NCBI GenBank assembly: GCA_947302515.1
Contig: CAMYVT010000010.1
Location: 1-43,871, forward strand
Source: an uncultured Caryophanales bacterium
GTDB lineage: Bacteria; Bacillota_I; Bacilli_A; RF39; UBA660
DNA length: 43,871 nt
Direction: 5' to 3'
The position numbers and the translations under genes are program-made. Each line of letters begins with the position of its first letter. Position 1 is the first letter of the stretch. The notes under the pieces are model-generated. The model saw nothing but the letters and a program-made list of their open reading frames with translations, was not told where the DNA came from and searched no databases. Shown one piece after another: positions 9,463 through 17,627 of this stretch.

Positions 9463-10638
9463 ATGAAATTATTGGAAATAATAATCTATACATATTTATT
9501 ATGTAGACCATACTATTTTTTTAAATCTGGGACATTACAAATAAGTGATATTATATTTTTAGCTGGTTTTTTTATATTTGTTATTATTAGTGCAAAAAAC
9601 AAAACTATAATGAAGGAATCTATAAATAATAATATTTATTATTTGTTGTTTCTAATTTGTGTGTTTGCAGTTAATTCTATTTATTTTCTGATTTATTTTG
9701 ATTATAGCTTCATTGTATCTTCACTTTATTATTTGTTTAATTTTTTCATAATAATTCTTTTCTCTTTTCTAATAAAAAAGGAGAATTTCCTCAAAAGTAT
9801 GAATTCTATTATAAAAGTAAATCTAATCATTCAGCTTTTATTATATGTTTCTGGAATTGGTAGATATATGGATAACACTTTTAGATATATGGGCACATTT
9901 AATGATCCAAATCAATTCGCGTATTATGTATTAATAAGTTATTGTTTTATTTTTTTACTAGAGCAACAACTAAAAATTAATAAAAATAGATTATTATTAT
10001 ACTTTTTTGTTTCATTTATACTAATATTTGCTGCTTCATCAACTGGAATGTTGTTGGGTATTATGATTATTGGCTTTTTGAGTTTTTTAGATTTTTTTAT
10101 AAACTTCCCAAAGTTTATAAAGCAGAAACCAAAGTTTTTTTTGAGTGTGTTTTATATTCTAATGATAGGTGCCATTGTTTTGTGTATAAAGCCTGAATAT
10201 ATTAACATAATATCAAGTAAAATTGTTAATTCACATATATTCAATCGTGTTGAAGAAAAAATAGAAAAAACTAATAATGAGAGTAATAATTTATGGCATG
10301 ATAGGGGATATGATATTATTTTTGCGTATCCTAAATATATTATATATGGAGCTGGGCAAGGAAAATATATTAGGTTTTATGAAAAAACAGGCCTTAATAT
10401 GGAAATACATGCTACTTTGCCAAGTATACTTTTTTATTATGGTTTAGTTTCAACTTTTCTAATTATTATCTGGATTTATAAAAAAATACGTGGCCTTCCT
10501 TTCAGACAAATGATTGTTTATATTGCTTTGTTTGCTGAAAGCTTTACTTTATTAAATCAAAGACAATCATTATTTTGGATTTTTATTCTTTTAGGATATT
10601 CTTTTAAGCGGACAAAACCATATAATGGAGGAAAATAA
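9463..10638 (+). CDS. Wzy-like polysaccharide polymerase / O-antigen ligase family membrane protein
   Basis: A 391-residue protein with about ten hydrophobic segments spread over its length and one larger hydrophilic stretch near residues 255-300, the pattern of Wzy-type polymerases. The segment YMGTFNDPNQFAYYV matches a motif common in the O-antigen polymerase/ligase superfamily, and a conserved-looking YGAGQGKYIRF occurs in the large loop. Sequence similarity in this family is weak, so the call rests on topology, this motif and its place between two glycosyltransferases in a locus that also has a Wzx flippase. It would join lipid-linked repeat units at the outer membrane face. A ligase role is the main alternative. 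Confidence 0.72.
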   Translation: MKLLEIIIYTYLLCRPYYFFKSGTLQISDIIFLAGFFIFVIISAKNKTIMKESINNNIYYLLFLICVFAVNSIYFLIYFDYSFIVSSLYYLFNFFIIILFSFLIKKENFLKSMNSIIKVNLIIQLLLYVSGIGRYMDNTFRYMGTFNDPNQFAYYVLISYCFIFLLEQQLKINKNRLLLYFFVSFILIFAASSTGMLLGIMIIGFLSFLDFFINFPKFIKQKPKFFLSVFYILMIGAIVLCIKPEYINIISSKIVNSHIFNRVEEKIEKTNNESNNLWHDRGYDIIFAYPKYIIYGAGQGKYIRFYEKTGLNMEIHATLPSILFYYGLVSTFLIIIWIYKKIRGLPFRQMIVYIALFAESFTLLNQRQSLFWIFILLGYSFKRTKPYNGGK

Positions 10639-10640
10639 TA

Positions 10641-11447
10641 ATGGAATGTGTTGATATAATAATGGGTATTTATAATTGCGAAAAATATATTGATGATAGT
10701 ATAAAATCTTTGTTAAAACAATCGTTTAAAAATTGGAGATTAATAATGTGTGATGATGGATCAACAGATTCAACATACTCAATTGCACAAAGCTATGTAA
10801 GAAAATATAAAAATATTATTCTTTTAAAAAATCAAAAGAATATGGGATTAAACTATACATTGAATAAATGTTTAAGTGAAGTTTCGTCAAAATATGTTGC
10901 ACGAATGGATGCTGATGATATTTGCGATAAAAATAGATTATTATTGGAATATGAATTCTTGGAATCTCATGATGATTATTCGTTTGTTTCATCAAATGCA
11001 AATTTTTTTGATGAGAAAGGCTATTGGGGAAGTATAAGTTATGAAGAAAAACCTAACAAATATTCTTTCATTAATGGTAGCCCTTTTTGCCATGCTAGTG
11101 TAATGATTAGGACTTCGGCTTTAAAACATGTAAATGGATATTCTGTTGATGATAGACTATTGAGAGTTGAAGATTATCATCTTTGGTTTAAAATGTACGA
11201 AAAAGGATATAAAGGGTATAATATACAAAATAATCTTTATGATATTAGGGATGACAGAAATGCGACAAGAAGAAGAACATGGAAAAATCGAATAAATGAG
11301 TTTTATGTTAAATGGATTGGTTTTAAAATGCTTCATATTCCATGGTATTACTATATTTTTGCTTTCAGACCTTTGGTTTTGGGATTAGTCCCTACTAGAG
11401 TATATGAGAAAATTCATAGAGCTAAGTTTAAAGATACAAAAAGGTGA
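10641..11447 (+). CDS. GT2 family glycosyltransferase
   Basis: A 268-residue GT-A fold family 2 glycosyltransferase. The N-terminus VDIIMGIYNCEKYIDDSIKS, then MCDDGSTDST with D38-D39, binds the nucleotide sugar, and ARMDADDICDKNRL supplies the DxD metal site at D90-D92. Near 145 SFINGSPFCHASVMIR and RVEDYHLWFKMYEKGY match the acceptor side of this family. The start follows GGAGGAAAATAAT and lies two bases after the polymerase stop. It is part of the repeat-unit assembly set; its sugar is not predictable. Confidence 0.88.
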   Translation: MECVDIIMGIYNCEKYIDDSIKSLLKQSFKNWRLIMCDDGSTDSTYSIAQSYVRKYKNIILLKNQKNMGLNYTLNKCLSEVSSKYVARMDADDICDKNRLLLEYEFLESHDDYSFVSSNANFFDEKGYWGSISYEEKPNKYSFINGSPFCHASVMIRTSALKHVNGYSVDDRLLRVEDYHLWFKMYEKGYKGYNIQNNLYDIRDDRNATRRRTWKNRINEFYVKWIGFKMLHIPWYYYIFAFRPLVLGLVPTRVYEKIHRAKFKDTKR

Positions 11448-11451
11448 TAAA

Positions 11452-12657
11452 ATGAAATACATTATTATAAATAAGAAAAATATCGTTTTATATAATTTTT
11501 TTCTTTGGATTAAGTTAATGGCTTATTGTTTTTATTATTCATTTTTTTATATTATTTTTCGATGCATTAAAATTGATAATAAAAAAATTGTTATTAATAA
11601 TTATTTTGGCAAAGGTTATGGCGATATGGGAAAATATATTTGTAATGAATTAATTAAAAGCAATAATTATAAAATATATTGGGCTACAACTGATCGTTAT
11701 AAATCAAGTATACCTGATGGTGTTCGTTATTTGCATTTTGATTCTATTAGTTATTTGTATCATTTATTTACTTCAAAGGTTTGGATAAATAATTGTAGAT
11801 TCAGGTTTGGTATTATCAAAAGACGAGGACAATTTTATATTCAAACCTGGCATGGGTGCATAGCATATAAAAAAATAGAAAAGTCTGCTTATATATCTTT
11901 AACAAAACCATATATTATGGGGGCAAAAAACGATTCAAAAATGATAGATTTAATGATTAGTAATAGTAAGTATTGTACGAATCTTTATAAGGAAGATTTT
12001 TGGTATGATGGTGACATACTAGAATGTGGTTGTCCAAGGAATGATATTATTGTTAATAATGATAAAGAATCAATAGATAAGGTAAAAAATTATTATGGTT
12101 TATTGAAAACTGATAAGATTTGTCTATATGCTCCAACATTTAGAGCAAATAGTTCTTTAGATGCATACAATATTGATTATAATTTACTAATCTCTACTTT
12201 GAATGAAAAATATAAAGGGGATTGGAAACTATTAATTAGACTTCATCCAAATATTTCTGATCTTGCTAATAATTTGTCAGGATATAGTAAAAATATAATA
12301 AATGCTACAGATTATCCTGATATGCAAGAATTACTTGTTGCAGCGGATTTCCTTATTACTGATTATTCATCTTGCATATTTGATTATGCTTTATCAGGAA
12401 AACCAGCAATGATTTATGCATGTGATATTGAAGATTATATTAAAGATAGAGATTTTGCTATTAAATTAGAAGATACACCATTTCCTATTGCTAAAAATAA
12501 CAAAGAGTTAAAGAAAGTTATTGTTAGTTTTAATTCAAATGATTACAAAAAAAGTGTGAAATCATTTTATAATGATTTAGGAGTTAATGAACCTGGAAAT
12601 TCTTGTAAAACTATTGCTAGAATAATTGCGGATATTACTAAAAATGAAAGAAAGTGA
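11452..12657 (+). CDS. CDP-glycerol glycerophosphotransferase family protein (TagB/TagF-like)
   Basis: A 401-residue GT-B fold protein of the poly(glycerol phosphate) glycerophosphotransferase family, which moves glycerol phosphate from CDP-glycerol. Diagnostic segments are FYIQTWHGCIAYKKI, ECGCPRNDIIV, ICLYAPTFRANSSL, LLIRLHPNISD and ADFLITDYSSCIFDYALSG. The N-terminal 35 residues are hydrophobic and may dock on the membrane. Start choice: ATG at 11452 five bases after the AAAGGTG site; the longer frame from 11404 would overlap the previous gene by 44 bases. With the TagD-like gene in the same operon to make CDP-glycerol, the likely job is to attach phosphoglycerol to the repeat unit, rather than build a full teichoic acid chain, since it is the only such transferase here. 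Confidence 0.85.
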   Translation: MKYIIINKKNIVLYNFFLWIKLMAYCFYYSFFYIIFRCIKIDNKKIVINNYFGKGYGDMGKYICNELIKSNNYKIYWATTDRYKSSIPDGVRYLHFDSISYLYHLFTSKVWINNCRFRFGIIKRRGQFYIQTWHGCIAYKKIEKSAYISLTKPYIMGAKNDSKMIDLMISNSKYCTNLYKEDFWYDGDILECGCPRNDIIVNNDKESIDKVKNYYGLLKTDKICLYAPTFRANSSLDAYNIDYNLLISTLNEKYKGDWKLLIRLHPNISDLANNLSGYSKNIINATDYPDMQELLVAADFLITDYSSCIFDYALSGKPAMIYACDIEDYIKDRDFAIKLEDTPFPIAKNNKELKKVIVSFNSNDYKKSVKSFYNDLGVNEPGNSCKTIARIIADITKNERK

Positions 12658-12661
12658 AATA

Positions 12662-13918
12662 ATGAGCAACTTGAAAAAAGTAAGTAAAGAAGATAAAGTA
12701 CTCTTTTTTAATACATTAATGCTATATATTATGATGGCTTCAACTTTTATATTTCCTTTATTAACTTTTCCTTACTTAACTCGTGTATTAGGAACAGATA
12801 ATTATGGTATTGTAGTATTAGCCAATGCTGTTATGCAGTACTTTCAATTGTTAATTGATTTTGGTTTTATTCTTTCAGGAACTGCCATTTGTTCTAAAGA
12901 GAGAGATAATAAAGAAAAATTAGAAAAAATCACATCATCAATAGTCTATGGCAAATTATTATTATCATTATTTGGTTTATGTATAGTTTGTATTCTAACT
13001 TTTACTTTACCTTTATTCGATGGTAAAGAATTGTTTATTATATGTTCATATATACCTTTAATGTTAACATCTTTTGTTCCAGATTACTTATTTAGAGGAA
13101 TAGAAAAGATGGGTGTAATTACATTTAGAACTATCGTTTCTAAATTTGTATATACAGTTTTAATTTTCTTATTGGTTAAGAATTCATCTGGATATTACTA
13201 TATTCCATTATCATTATTTGTTTCCAACTTAATAATTGTTATTTGGTCATGGTCTTATATAATAAAAAAATTAAATATTAAATTAATAATTGTAAAATTT
13301 AAAGATATAATGATTCAATTAAAAGAATCAAGTACATTCTTTGCTTCTAGAATTGCTACTACAGTATATAGTGCTAGTAATGTATTCGTTTTGGGTTTAT
13401 ATGGTTATACTGATGCTGAACTCGGTATATATGGTGCATCTAATACTTTGATAAATTATGGCAAATCAATGTTTTCTCCAATAGCTGATAGTTTATATCC
13501 ATATATGGTAAAAAACAAAAATCATAAATTGATAAAAAAAATTATTTTTGTTTTAATTCCTGCTATTATTGTAGGATGTATCGTTTTATTCTTCATATCT
13601 GATTTGTTCATTACAATAATGTGTGGCAAGGAGTATTTAGATACTGTACCAATATTTAGAAGAATGATACCGATGTTAATAATTACATTACCAAGCTATT
13701 TATATGGATTCCCAATGTTAGGATCAATTGGTAGAAATGATAAAGCAAATTTATCAGTTATAATAGGTGCTATTTTTCATTTTGTTGGTTTAGTAGTTCT
13801 ATACATATCTAAATTATTAACATTCTATAATATTGTGTATCTTACAACTATTACTGAAACATTAATTTTAATAGTTAGAATTTATTGTTTTAATAAGTAT
13901 AATAAGGTAAAAAAATAA
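12662..13918 (+). CDS. Wzx-like flippase (polysaccharide biosynthesis, MOP superfamily)
   Basis: A 418-residue protein with about twelve membrane segments, expected to flip the undecaprenyl-diphosphate-linked repeat unit to the outer face. The N-terminal FNTLMLYIMMASTFIFPLLT then FPYLTRVLGTDNYGIV is typical of RfbX/Wzx members of the MOP superfamily, and PDYLFRGIEKMG and YPYMVKNK agree. The preferred start is the ATG at 12662, four bases after the previous stop; an upstream in-frame start would overlap the previous gene. Its base use is slightly less biased than the two genes before it. It pairs with the Wzy-like protein as a Wzx/Wzy pathway. Confidence 0.85.
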   Translation: MSNLKKVSKEDKVLFFNTLMLYIMMASTFIFPLLTFPYLTRVLGTDNYGIVVLANAVMQYFQLLIDFGFILSGTAICSKERDNKEKLEKITSSIVYGKLLLSLFGLCIVCILTFTLPLFDGKELFIICSYIPLMLTSFVPDYLFRGIEKMGVITFRTIVSKFVYTVLIFLLVKNSSGYYYIPLSLFVSNLIIVIWSWSYIIKKLNIKLIIVKFKDIMIQLKESSTFFASRIATTVYSASNVFVLGLYGYTDAELGIYGASNTLINYGKSMFSPIADSLYPYMVKNKNHKLIKKIIFVLIPAIIVGCIVLFFISDLFITIMCGKEYLDTVPIFRRMIPMLIITLPSYLYGFPMLGSIGRNDKANLSVIIGAIFHFVGLVVLYISKLLTFYNIVYLTTITETLILIVRIYCFNKYNKVKK

Positions 13919-13927
13919 AGGAGGATA

Positions 13928-14416
13928 ATGAAAGTGAAAAAAAATAACGAAGATTTTATTATTGGATATACTGCAGGAGTATATGATTTGTTCCATATGG
14001 GACATTTAAATCTATTAAAGAATGCTAAGGGGTTATGTGATAAACTTGTTGTTGGCGTTACTGTTGATGAACTTGTTAAATATAAGGGAAAAGAAGCATT
14101 TATTCCTTTTACTGAAAGAGCTGAAATAGTCAGATCTTGTAGATATGTTGATTTAGTTGTTCCTCAAGAGGATATGGATAAGATTACTATGTGCAAGAAA
14201 CTTGGTGCTACTTATCTATTTGTAGGTGATGATTGGTATGGAACTGATAAATGGAAAGATTATGAAAAAGAAGCAAAGGATAATGGAATAAAAATTGTAT
14301 ATTTTCCATATACTAAAAGTGTTTCTTCTACTAAGATTAGAGAGGCTTTAAAAAATGGAAGAGGTTGGACTAGAACTGAAGATGGTAAATCAATAGAAGA
14401 AAAAGGAGATAAATAA
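13928..14416 (+). CDS. tagD: Glycerol-3-phosphate cytidylyltransferase-like protein (TagD-like)
   Basis: A 162-residue nucleotidyltransferase expected to make CDP-glycerol from CTP and glycerol-3-phosphate. The family signature is clear: GVYDLFHMGHLNLLKNAK, with the HxGH site at residues 23-26, and near the C-terminus KSVSSTKIREALKNG, equivalent to the ISTT segment of TagD. The length is a little above TagD (about 130 residues), with a charged tail. Other cytidylyltransferases of this superfamily (for ethanolamine, choline or a polyol phosphate) are possible, but the CDP-glycerol-type transferase in the same operon favours glycerol. It has a GGAGG site at 13919-13923 and is followed after one base by the next gene. 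Confidence 0.8.
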   Translation: MKVKKNNEDFIIGYTAGVYDLFHMGHLNLLKNAKGLCDKLVVGVTVDELVKYKGKEAFIPFTERAEIVRSCRYVDLVVPQEDMDKITMCKKLGATYLFVGDDWYGTDKWKDYEKEAKDNGIKIVYFPYTKSVSSTKIREALKNGRGWTRTEDGKSIEEKGDK

Positions 14417-14417
14417 T

Positions 14418-15461
14418 ATGGTTGATAAAGATTTTTGTTGTAGTTCTTTTTTAGCATTTCGTTATATTGAAAAAGATAATGTAGAGTTTTTTGATGGATT
14501 ACATCATAGAACCTACGAATTGCCTAAGGAAGAAGAACTTGCTTTAATTGGTAGTGAGTTTGAACTTGATGAAGAATTACATAGAGTATTTGATTCTGTA
14601 TCTGATAAGAAATTAGGTATATTATTATCAGGAGGAATGGATTCTGCTTGTTTAGCATCTTATATGCCTAAAGGTAGTGATGCATATACTTTTAGATTCT
14701 TGAATGGATTATATGATCCTGATGAATTACATAGAGCTGAGAGATTTGCTAAGGAGTATGAATTGAATTTACATTATGTAGATATAGATTTTGATATTAT
14801 TAAAGAATGCCTTGGACCTGTTATGAAGAGTAAAAATGCTCCTGTTCATTCTATTGAGCCACAATTATATAGAGCTGCATTACAGGCTAAAGAAGATGGC
14901 GTTGAGATGCTTGTTATAGGCGATGCTGCAGACTATGTCTTTTATGGTATGGATGGATTACTTTCTAAAGATTGGACTTTAGACGATTTTTATAAGAGAG
15001 CAATATATATAGAACCTAGTGAAGTTTTAAAGAACCCTAAAGATGTTAAATATCTTTTTGAAAGATATAGAAAAGATAATGATATGGTTGATTTCGTAGG
15101 ATTCTATGATAAAAGTATAACTGAGGAAAGTTATGGCTCATATGATAATGCTTTCCATGCAGCTAATATGCCTTTTATTGATCCATATGAAAAGATGAAG
15201 ATGAGAGAGCCAGTTGACTTAAATAGGATAAGAAGTGGTGATTCTAAGTACTATGTTAGAGCTTTATTTAGAATGAAATATCCTAATATACCATTACCAG
15301 AAAAACATCCTATGCCTAGACCAGTAGATAAGTATTTTCAGGATTGGGAAGGCCCTAAGAGAGAAGAGTTTAAAGATGATATAGATATGTCTAAATATTC
15401 CGGTAACCAGAAGTGGTTATTGTGGTGCCTTGAACAGTTCCTTAATGATTATGATAAATAG
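14418..15461 (+). CDS. Asparagine-synthase-like PP-loop ATPase without glutaminase domain
   Basis: A 347-residue protein with the PP-loop LGILLSGGMDSACLASY at about 66-82 (S71-S76 is the loop), followed by FRFLNGLYDPDELHRAERFA and VIGDAADYVFYGMDG, the asparagine synthetase synthase-domain pattern. The usual N-terminal glutaminase domain is missing: only about 60 residues precede the loop and there is no Cys at position 2. Such enzymes activate a carboxylate by adenylation and use ammonia or an amine delivered otherwise. In polysaccharide loci relatives are thought to amidate sugars or attached groups; here the substrate is unknown. It is the last gene of the operon, after TagD, suggesting a modification of the glycerol-phosphate or amino-sugar product. 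Confidence 0.7.
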   Translation: MVDKDFCCSSFLAFRYIEKDNVEFFDGLHHRTYELPKEEELALIGSEFELDEELHRVFDSVSDKKLGILLSGGMDSACLASYMPKGSDAYTFRFLNGLYDPDELHRAERFAKEYELNLHYVDIDFDIIKECLGPVMKSKNAPVHSIEPQLYRAALQAKEDGVEMLVIGDAADYVFYGMDGLLSKDWTLDDFYKRAIYIEPSEVLKNPKDVKYLFERYRKDNDMVDFVGFYDKSITEESYGSYDNAFHAANMPFIDPYEKMKMREPVDLNRIRSGDSKYYVRALFRMKYPNIPLPEKHPMPRPVDKYFQDWEGPKREEFKDDIDMSKYSGNQKWLLWCLEQFLNDYDK

Positions 15462-15491
15462 TCAATGCTATAAACATTGATTATTTTTTTG
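15462..15491 (+). terminator. Terminator of the polysaccharide operon
   Basis: Stem TCAATG (15462-15467) and CATTGA (15475-15480), extended by weak A-T pairs, followed by TTATTTTTTT. It starts within the stop codon of the last operon gene. Confidence 0.75.
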
Positions 15492-15512
15492 TGTAGTATT
15501 TTCTAATTTTGT

Positions 15513-15541
15513 AAGACAAATGTAGAATAATATGATATAAT
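15513..15541 (+). promoter_or_regulatory. Promoter before the 53-residue gene
   Basis: TATAAT at 15536-15541 with AAGACA 17 bases upstream (15513-15518). The transcript would start near 15548 and leave a leader of about 90 bases before the small gene. Confidence 0.5.
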
Positions 15542-15638
15542 TTACGTGTATTTAGGAGGTTTGCTAAGGCATAAATATATTCTTAATATTCGTGATCCGT
15601 GTATCATTTCTTTTTTATACTATATAGAAAGGAGTGAT

Positions 15639-15800
15639 ATGAGGTCTTTATTTAATCTTATTGATGTTTTAAAAATAAGATATCATCTATACAAATATGT
15701 TAAACATCTTCTAGAACATCGAAAGAAAAAGATTAGATTAACTTTATCTGTTATAGATAATGATGGTCAAGTAATAAAAAAAGAAAGAATTAACTTCTAG
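15639..15800 (+). CDS. Small basic hypothetical protein (53 residues)
   Basis: Not recognised. The protein begins MRSLFNLIDVLKIRYHLY and ends with a Lys/Arg-rich segment and an amphipathic beta-like tail. It is short, yet every expression signal is present: a promoter at 15513-15541, a very good AGAAAGGAGTGAT ribosome binding site directly before the ATG, and a strong terminator whose hairpin contains its stop codon. The frame is open upstream to 15546, but only the 15639 start has a ribosome binding site. The positive charge (RKKKIR) fits nucleic acid or membrane binding; that is a guess. Confidence 0.55.
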   Translation: MRSLFNLIDVLKIRYHLYKYVKHLLEHRKKKIRLTLSVIDNDGQVIKKERINF

Positions 15801-15816
15801 TTAATTCTTTTTATAT
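15784..15816 (+). terminator. Terminator of the 53-residue gene
   Basis: Perfect 11-bp stem AAAGAATTAAC (15784-15794) and GTTAATTCTTT (15800-15810), loop TTCTA, then T-rich sequence. Confidence 0.88.
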
Positions 15817-15920
15817 TTTCAACTTAATACATATATCGTTTTGGAGTTAAAGTTCTTAACTTTATTTATTCTCTACTATGCGCGATACTGGTATAAATCA
15901 TAAATTTTATATATGTATAA

Positions 15921-16085
15921 GCTACATGGCGGAAGACAGAATGCTTTGAAGTTAGATTTGAACATTCTAAAGATAATAAGAAGTATTTTTATCAATTTGA
16001 AGAAGATGGTCTTAGATATGAAGTTGCAGAGTCTTTGAACTCTATTCTTTATGGTATTCCTAATGTATCATTAAGTAATGAGTGA
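15921..16085 (+). pseudogene. Orphan C-terminal gene fragment
   Basis: Between 15817 and 16123 there is no intact gene. From 15921 a frame stays open for 54 codons to a TGA at 16083 and reads like real protein (CFEVRFEHSKDNKKYFYQF, then EEDGLRYEVAESLNSILYG and IPNVSLSNE), but it has no ATG, GTG or TTG start with a ribosome binding site, and TAA lies just before it at 15918. It is most simply the C-terminal remnant of a deleted gene whose family I do not recognise. The stretch 15817-15920 shows only a weak AGTTAA/TTAACT hairpin. Confidence 0.4.
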
Positions 16086-16123
16086 TGAGTATTAGTATTG
16101 TAGATATTATTGATCAATTTAAT

Positions 16124-16153
16124 AAAAAATCCAACTATTTAGTTTGATTTTTA
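16124..16153. terminator. Bidirectional terminator
   Basis: Stem AAAAATCCAACTA (16125-16137) and TAGTTTGATTTTT (16140-16152) with one mismatch and A/T runs on both sides. It sits between the fragment on the + strand and the stop of the - strand gene, so it can serve both. Confidence 0.75.
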
Positions 16154-16154
16154 T

Positions 16155-16775
16155 TTATATTCCTTTAATACTCTTTCCTATTTCGTATAATAACCCACTA
16201 TCATACAATTTATTGAATCCTAATAGCTTTATTTTTTGCAAATGTGTATAAAATGGATGGTTAATTTTTTTCTTATATGAATACTCTAACATTTCTTTGA
16301 TTAGATTATCATAGAGTTTATTCAAATCCTTAAATAGCGATATTAATTCCGCCGATTCTATAATATAGTTACTACTTTTAACTCTAAATGAATATCTGAA
16401 CCAGCTGTTATTATCAGTATAGCATGATCTTAAGTTCACGTTATGAAGCAAATGCTCACATTTGTTCCTTATTTTTTTAATTTTTATTAGGCATTTTCTG
16501 TTATTTTTTAGAACCTTATTATATTCCAAGAATAGTTTATTCATACTTTTATATATCAGTAGTCCATCTTCAGGTATTAATTCTAATTTTCTTTTTCTTG
16601 TATTATATTTATATGGAATTAATCTTGGAATGTCCTGAATAATGTTTAGCATATCTTTTGATCCATTGTCAAAACCATCTATTGCATCTACTCCAAATAA
16701 ACCAATTAATTTTTGGTTGTTATAATATAGAACTTCCACATATTTATATATTGCATTTATTACTCTTTGATTCAT
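16155..16775 (-). CDS. Hypothetical protein with an HEPN-like RNxxxH motif
   Basis: A 206-residue, mostly helical protein with no signal peptide or membrane helix. I do not recognise the family. The central segment KKIRNKCEHLLHN contains R103-N104-x3-H108, which matches the RNxxxH active-site motif of HEPN ribonucleases, placed after a long helix as in HEPN domains. HEPN proteins often act as RNA-cleaving toxins or defence effectors, but the motif alone is short and can occur by chance. It stands alone, convergent with the fragment before it, with GAGGT eight bases before the ATG and TATAAT (- strand, 16794-16799) upstream. No antitoxin-like partner on the same strand is seen. Confidence 0.65.
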   Translation of the reverse strand: MNQRVINAIYKYVEVLYYNNQKLIGLFGVDAIDGFDNGSKDMLNIIQDIPRLIPYKYNTRKRKLELIPEDGLLIYKSMNKLFLEYNKVLKNNRKCLIKIKKIRNKCEHLLHNVNLRSCYTDNNSWFRYSFRVKSSNYIIESAELISLFKDLNKLYDNLIKEMLEYSYKKKINHPFYTHLQKIKLLGFNKLYDSGLLYEIGKSIKGI

Positions 16776-16824
16776 TTTATTTACCTCGCAAACATTATAT
16801 CACATTTACTATAATAGTTTAATA

Positions 16825-16857
16825 AAAAAGAGAAGTAAAAAACTTCCCTTTTTATGT
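16825..16857. terminator. Isolated terminator-like hairpin between divergent genes
   Basis: Stem AAAAAGAGAAG (16825-16835) and CTTCCCTTTTT (16843-16853) with one mismatch, flanked by A-rich and T-rich sequence. It lies upstream of both neighbouring genes (16155-16775 on -, 16926-17618 on +), so it ends no visible gene. It may insulate the two promoters or end a short antisense transcript. Confidence 0.5.
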
Positions 16858-16868
16858 TCTTATTTTTA

Positions 16869-16896
16869 TTGACAATGCTTTAAAACCAAGTAGAAT
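16869..16896 (+). promoter_or_regulatory. Promoter of the gene at 16926
   Basis: Consensus TTGACA at 16869-16874, 16-base spacer, TAGAAT at 16891-16896. Confidence 0.7.
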
Positions 16897-16925
16897 ATAA
16901 AGAAAACGATTTAAGGAGTGATACT

Positions 16926-17618
16926 ATGTCTTCATCTGGTTTTAATGGTTCTGATCATCCATCTATAAATGATATTCACGTTATATGTAGATATGATGGT
17001 GATGTTGTTTTATGTAAAACAATTGATAATTCGATTGCTAAATTAAAATATGTAGATGATTTATATGAATATTTATCAAATGATAGTGATTTTTCTGGTA
17101 GAAATCTTTTTGCTGATTCTTTTGAATTGGATGAATATTATTTATCTAGAATTATTGCTAATTATTCAAAAGAGTTTAATAATGGATATATTGATTGGAG
17201 ATTTCCATATAGAGATCTTTCTTTGGCAAAGATGAATAGTCTTGTAAATTATCTCCCTATAGCAATTGTTGCAAATGTTCATCCTGATGGTATAGGAGGA
17301 ATTGGATCATATCCTGCTGGAAAGATTCTTAAAGGTATTTTTGGATGGATTATATCTAATTTTGATAAGATTATTGATTTTATTAAAAAAATATGGACAT
17401 TAATTACTATAAAAAAACATACATATGATTTCTTTGCGGATAATTATGGTGTTGATGAAAAATTCATACGAAGAGTTATATGTCAAAAGGCTTCATGGAA
17501 AAAAGGATTTATTGATTCAAATATATATGCTAATAAAGATATATATGAGAAAAGAATTATGAAGGATTGCGGTTATGTTTATAACAAGAAAAAGAAAGAA
17601 TGGCAGATATCATCTTAA
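16926..17618 (+). CDS. Hypothetical protein (230 residues)
   Basis: Not recognised. The N-terminus is polar (MSSSGFNGSDHPSINDIH) without a signal peptide. The first 120 residues look like a mixed alpha/beta domain with many acidic and aromatic residues (DWRFPYRDLSLAKM). A hydrophobic, partly amphipathic stretch near 138-165 (GWIISNFDKIIDFIKKIWTL) could touch the membrane, and the C-terminal 60 residues are basic, ending YNKKKKEWQISS. It has its own promoter, an AAGGAGTGAT ribosome binding site and its own terminator, so it is a single-gene unit. Confidence 0.65.
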   Translation: MSSSGFNGSDHPSINDIHVICRYDGDVVLCKTIDNSIAKLKYVDDLYEYLSNDSDFSGRNLFADSFELDEYYLSRIIANYSKEFNNGYIDWRFPYRDLSLAKMNSLVNYLPIAIVANVHPDGIGGIGSYPAGKILKGIFGWIISNFDKIIDFIKKIWTLITIKKHTYDFFADNYGVDEKFIRRVICQKASWKKGFIDSNIYANKDIYEKRIMKDCGYVYNKKKKEWQISS

Positions 17619-17627
17619 ATTATTATT

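Noticed and set aside
15546..15638. Upstream extension of the 53-residue protein
   Set aside because: Although AGGAGG occurs at 15555-15560, the ATG-less part has no well-placed start, and the 15639 ATG has a much better ribosome binding site. The promoter lies at 15513-15541, so the stretch is best seen as leader.
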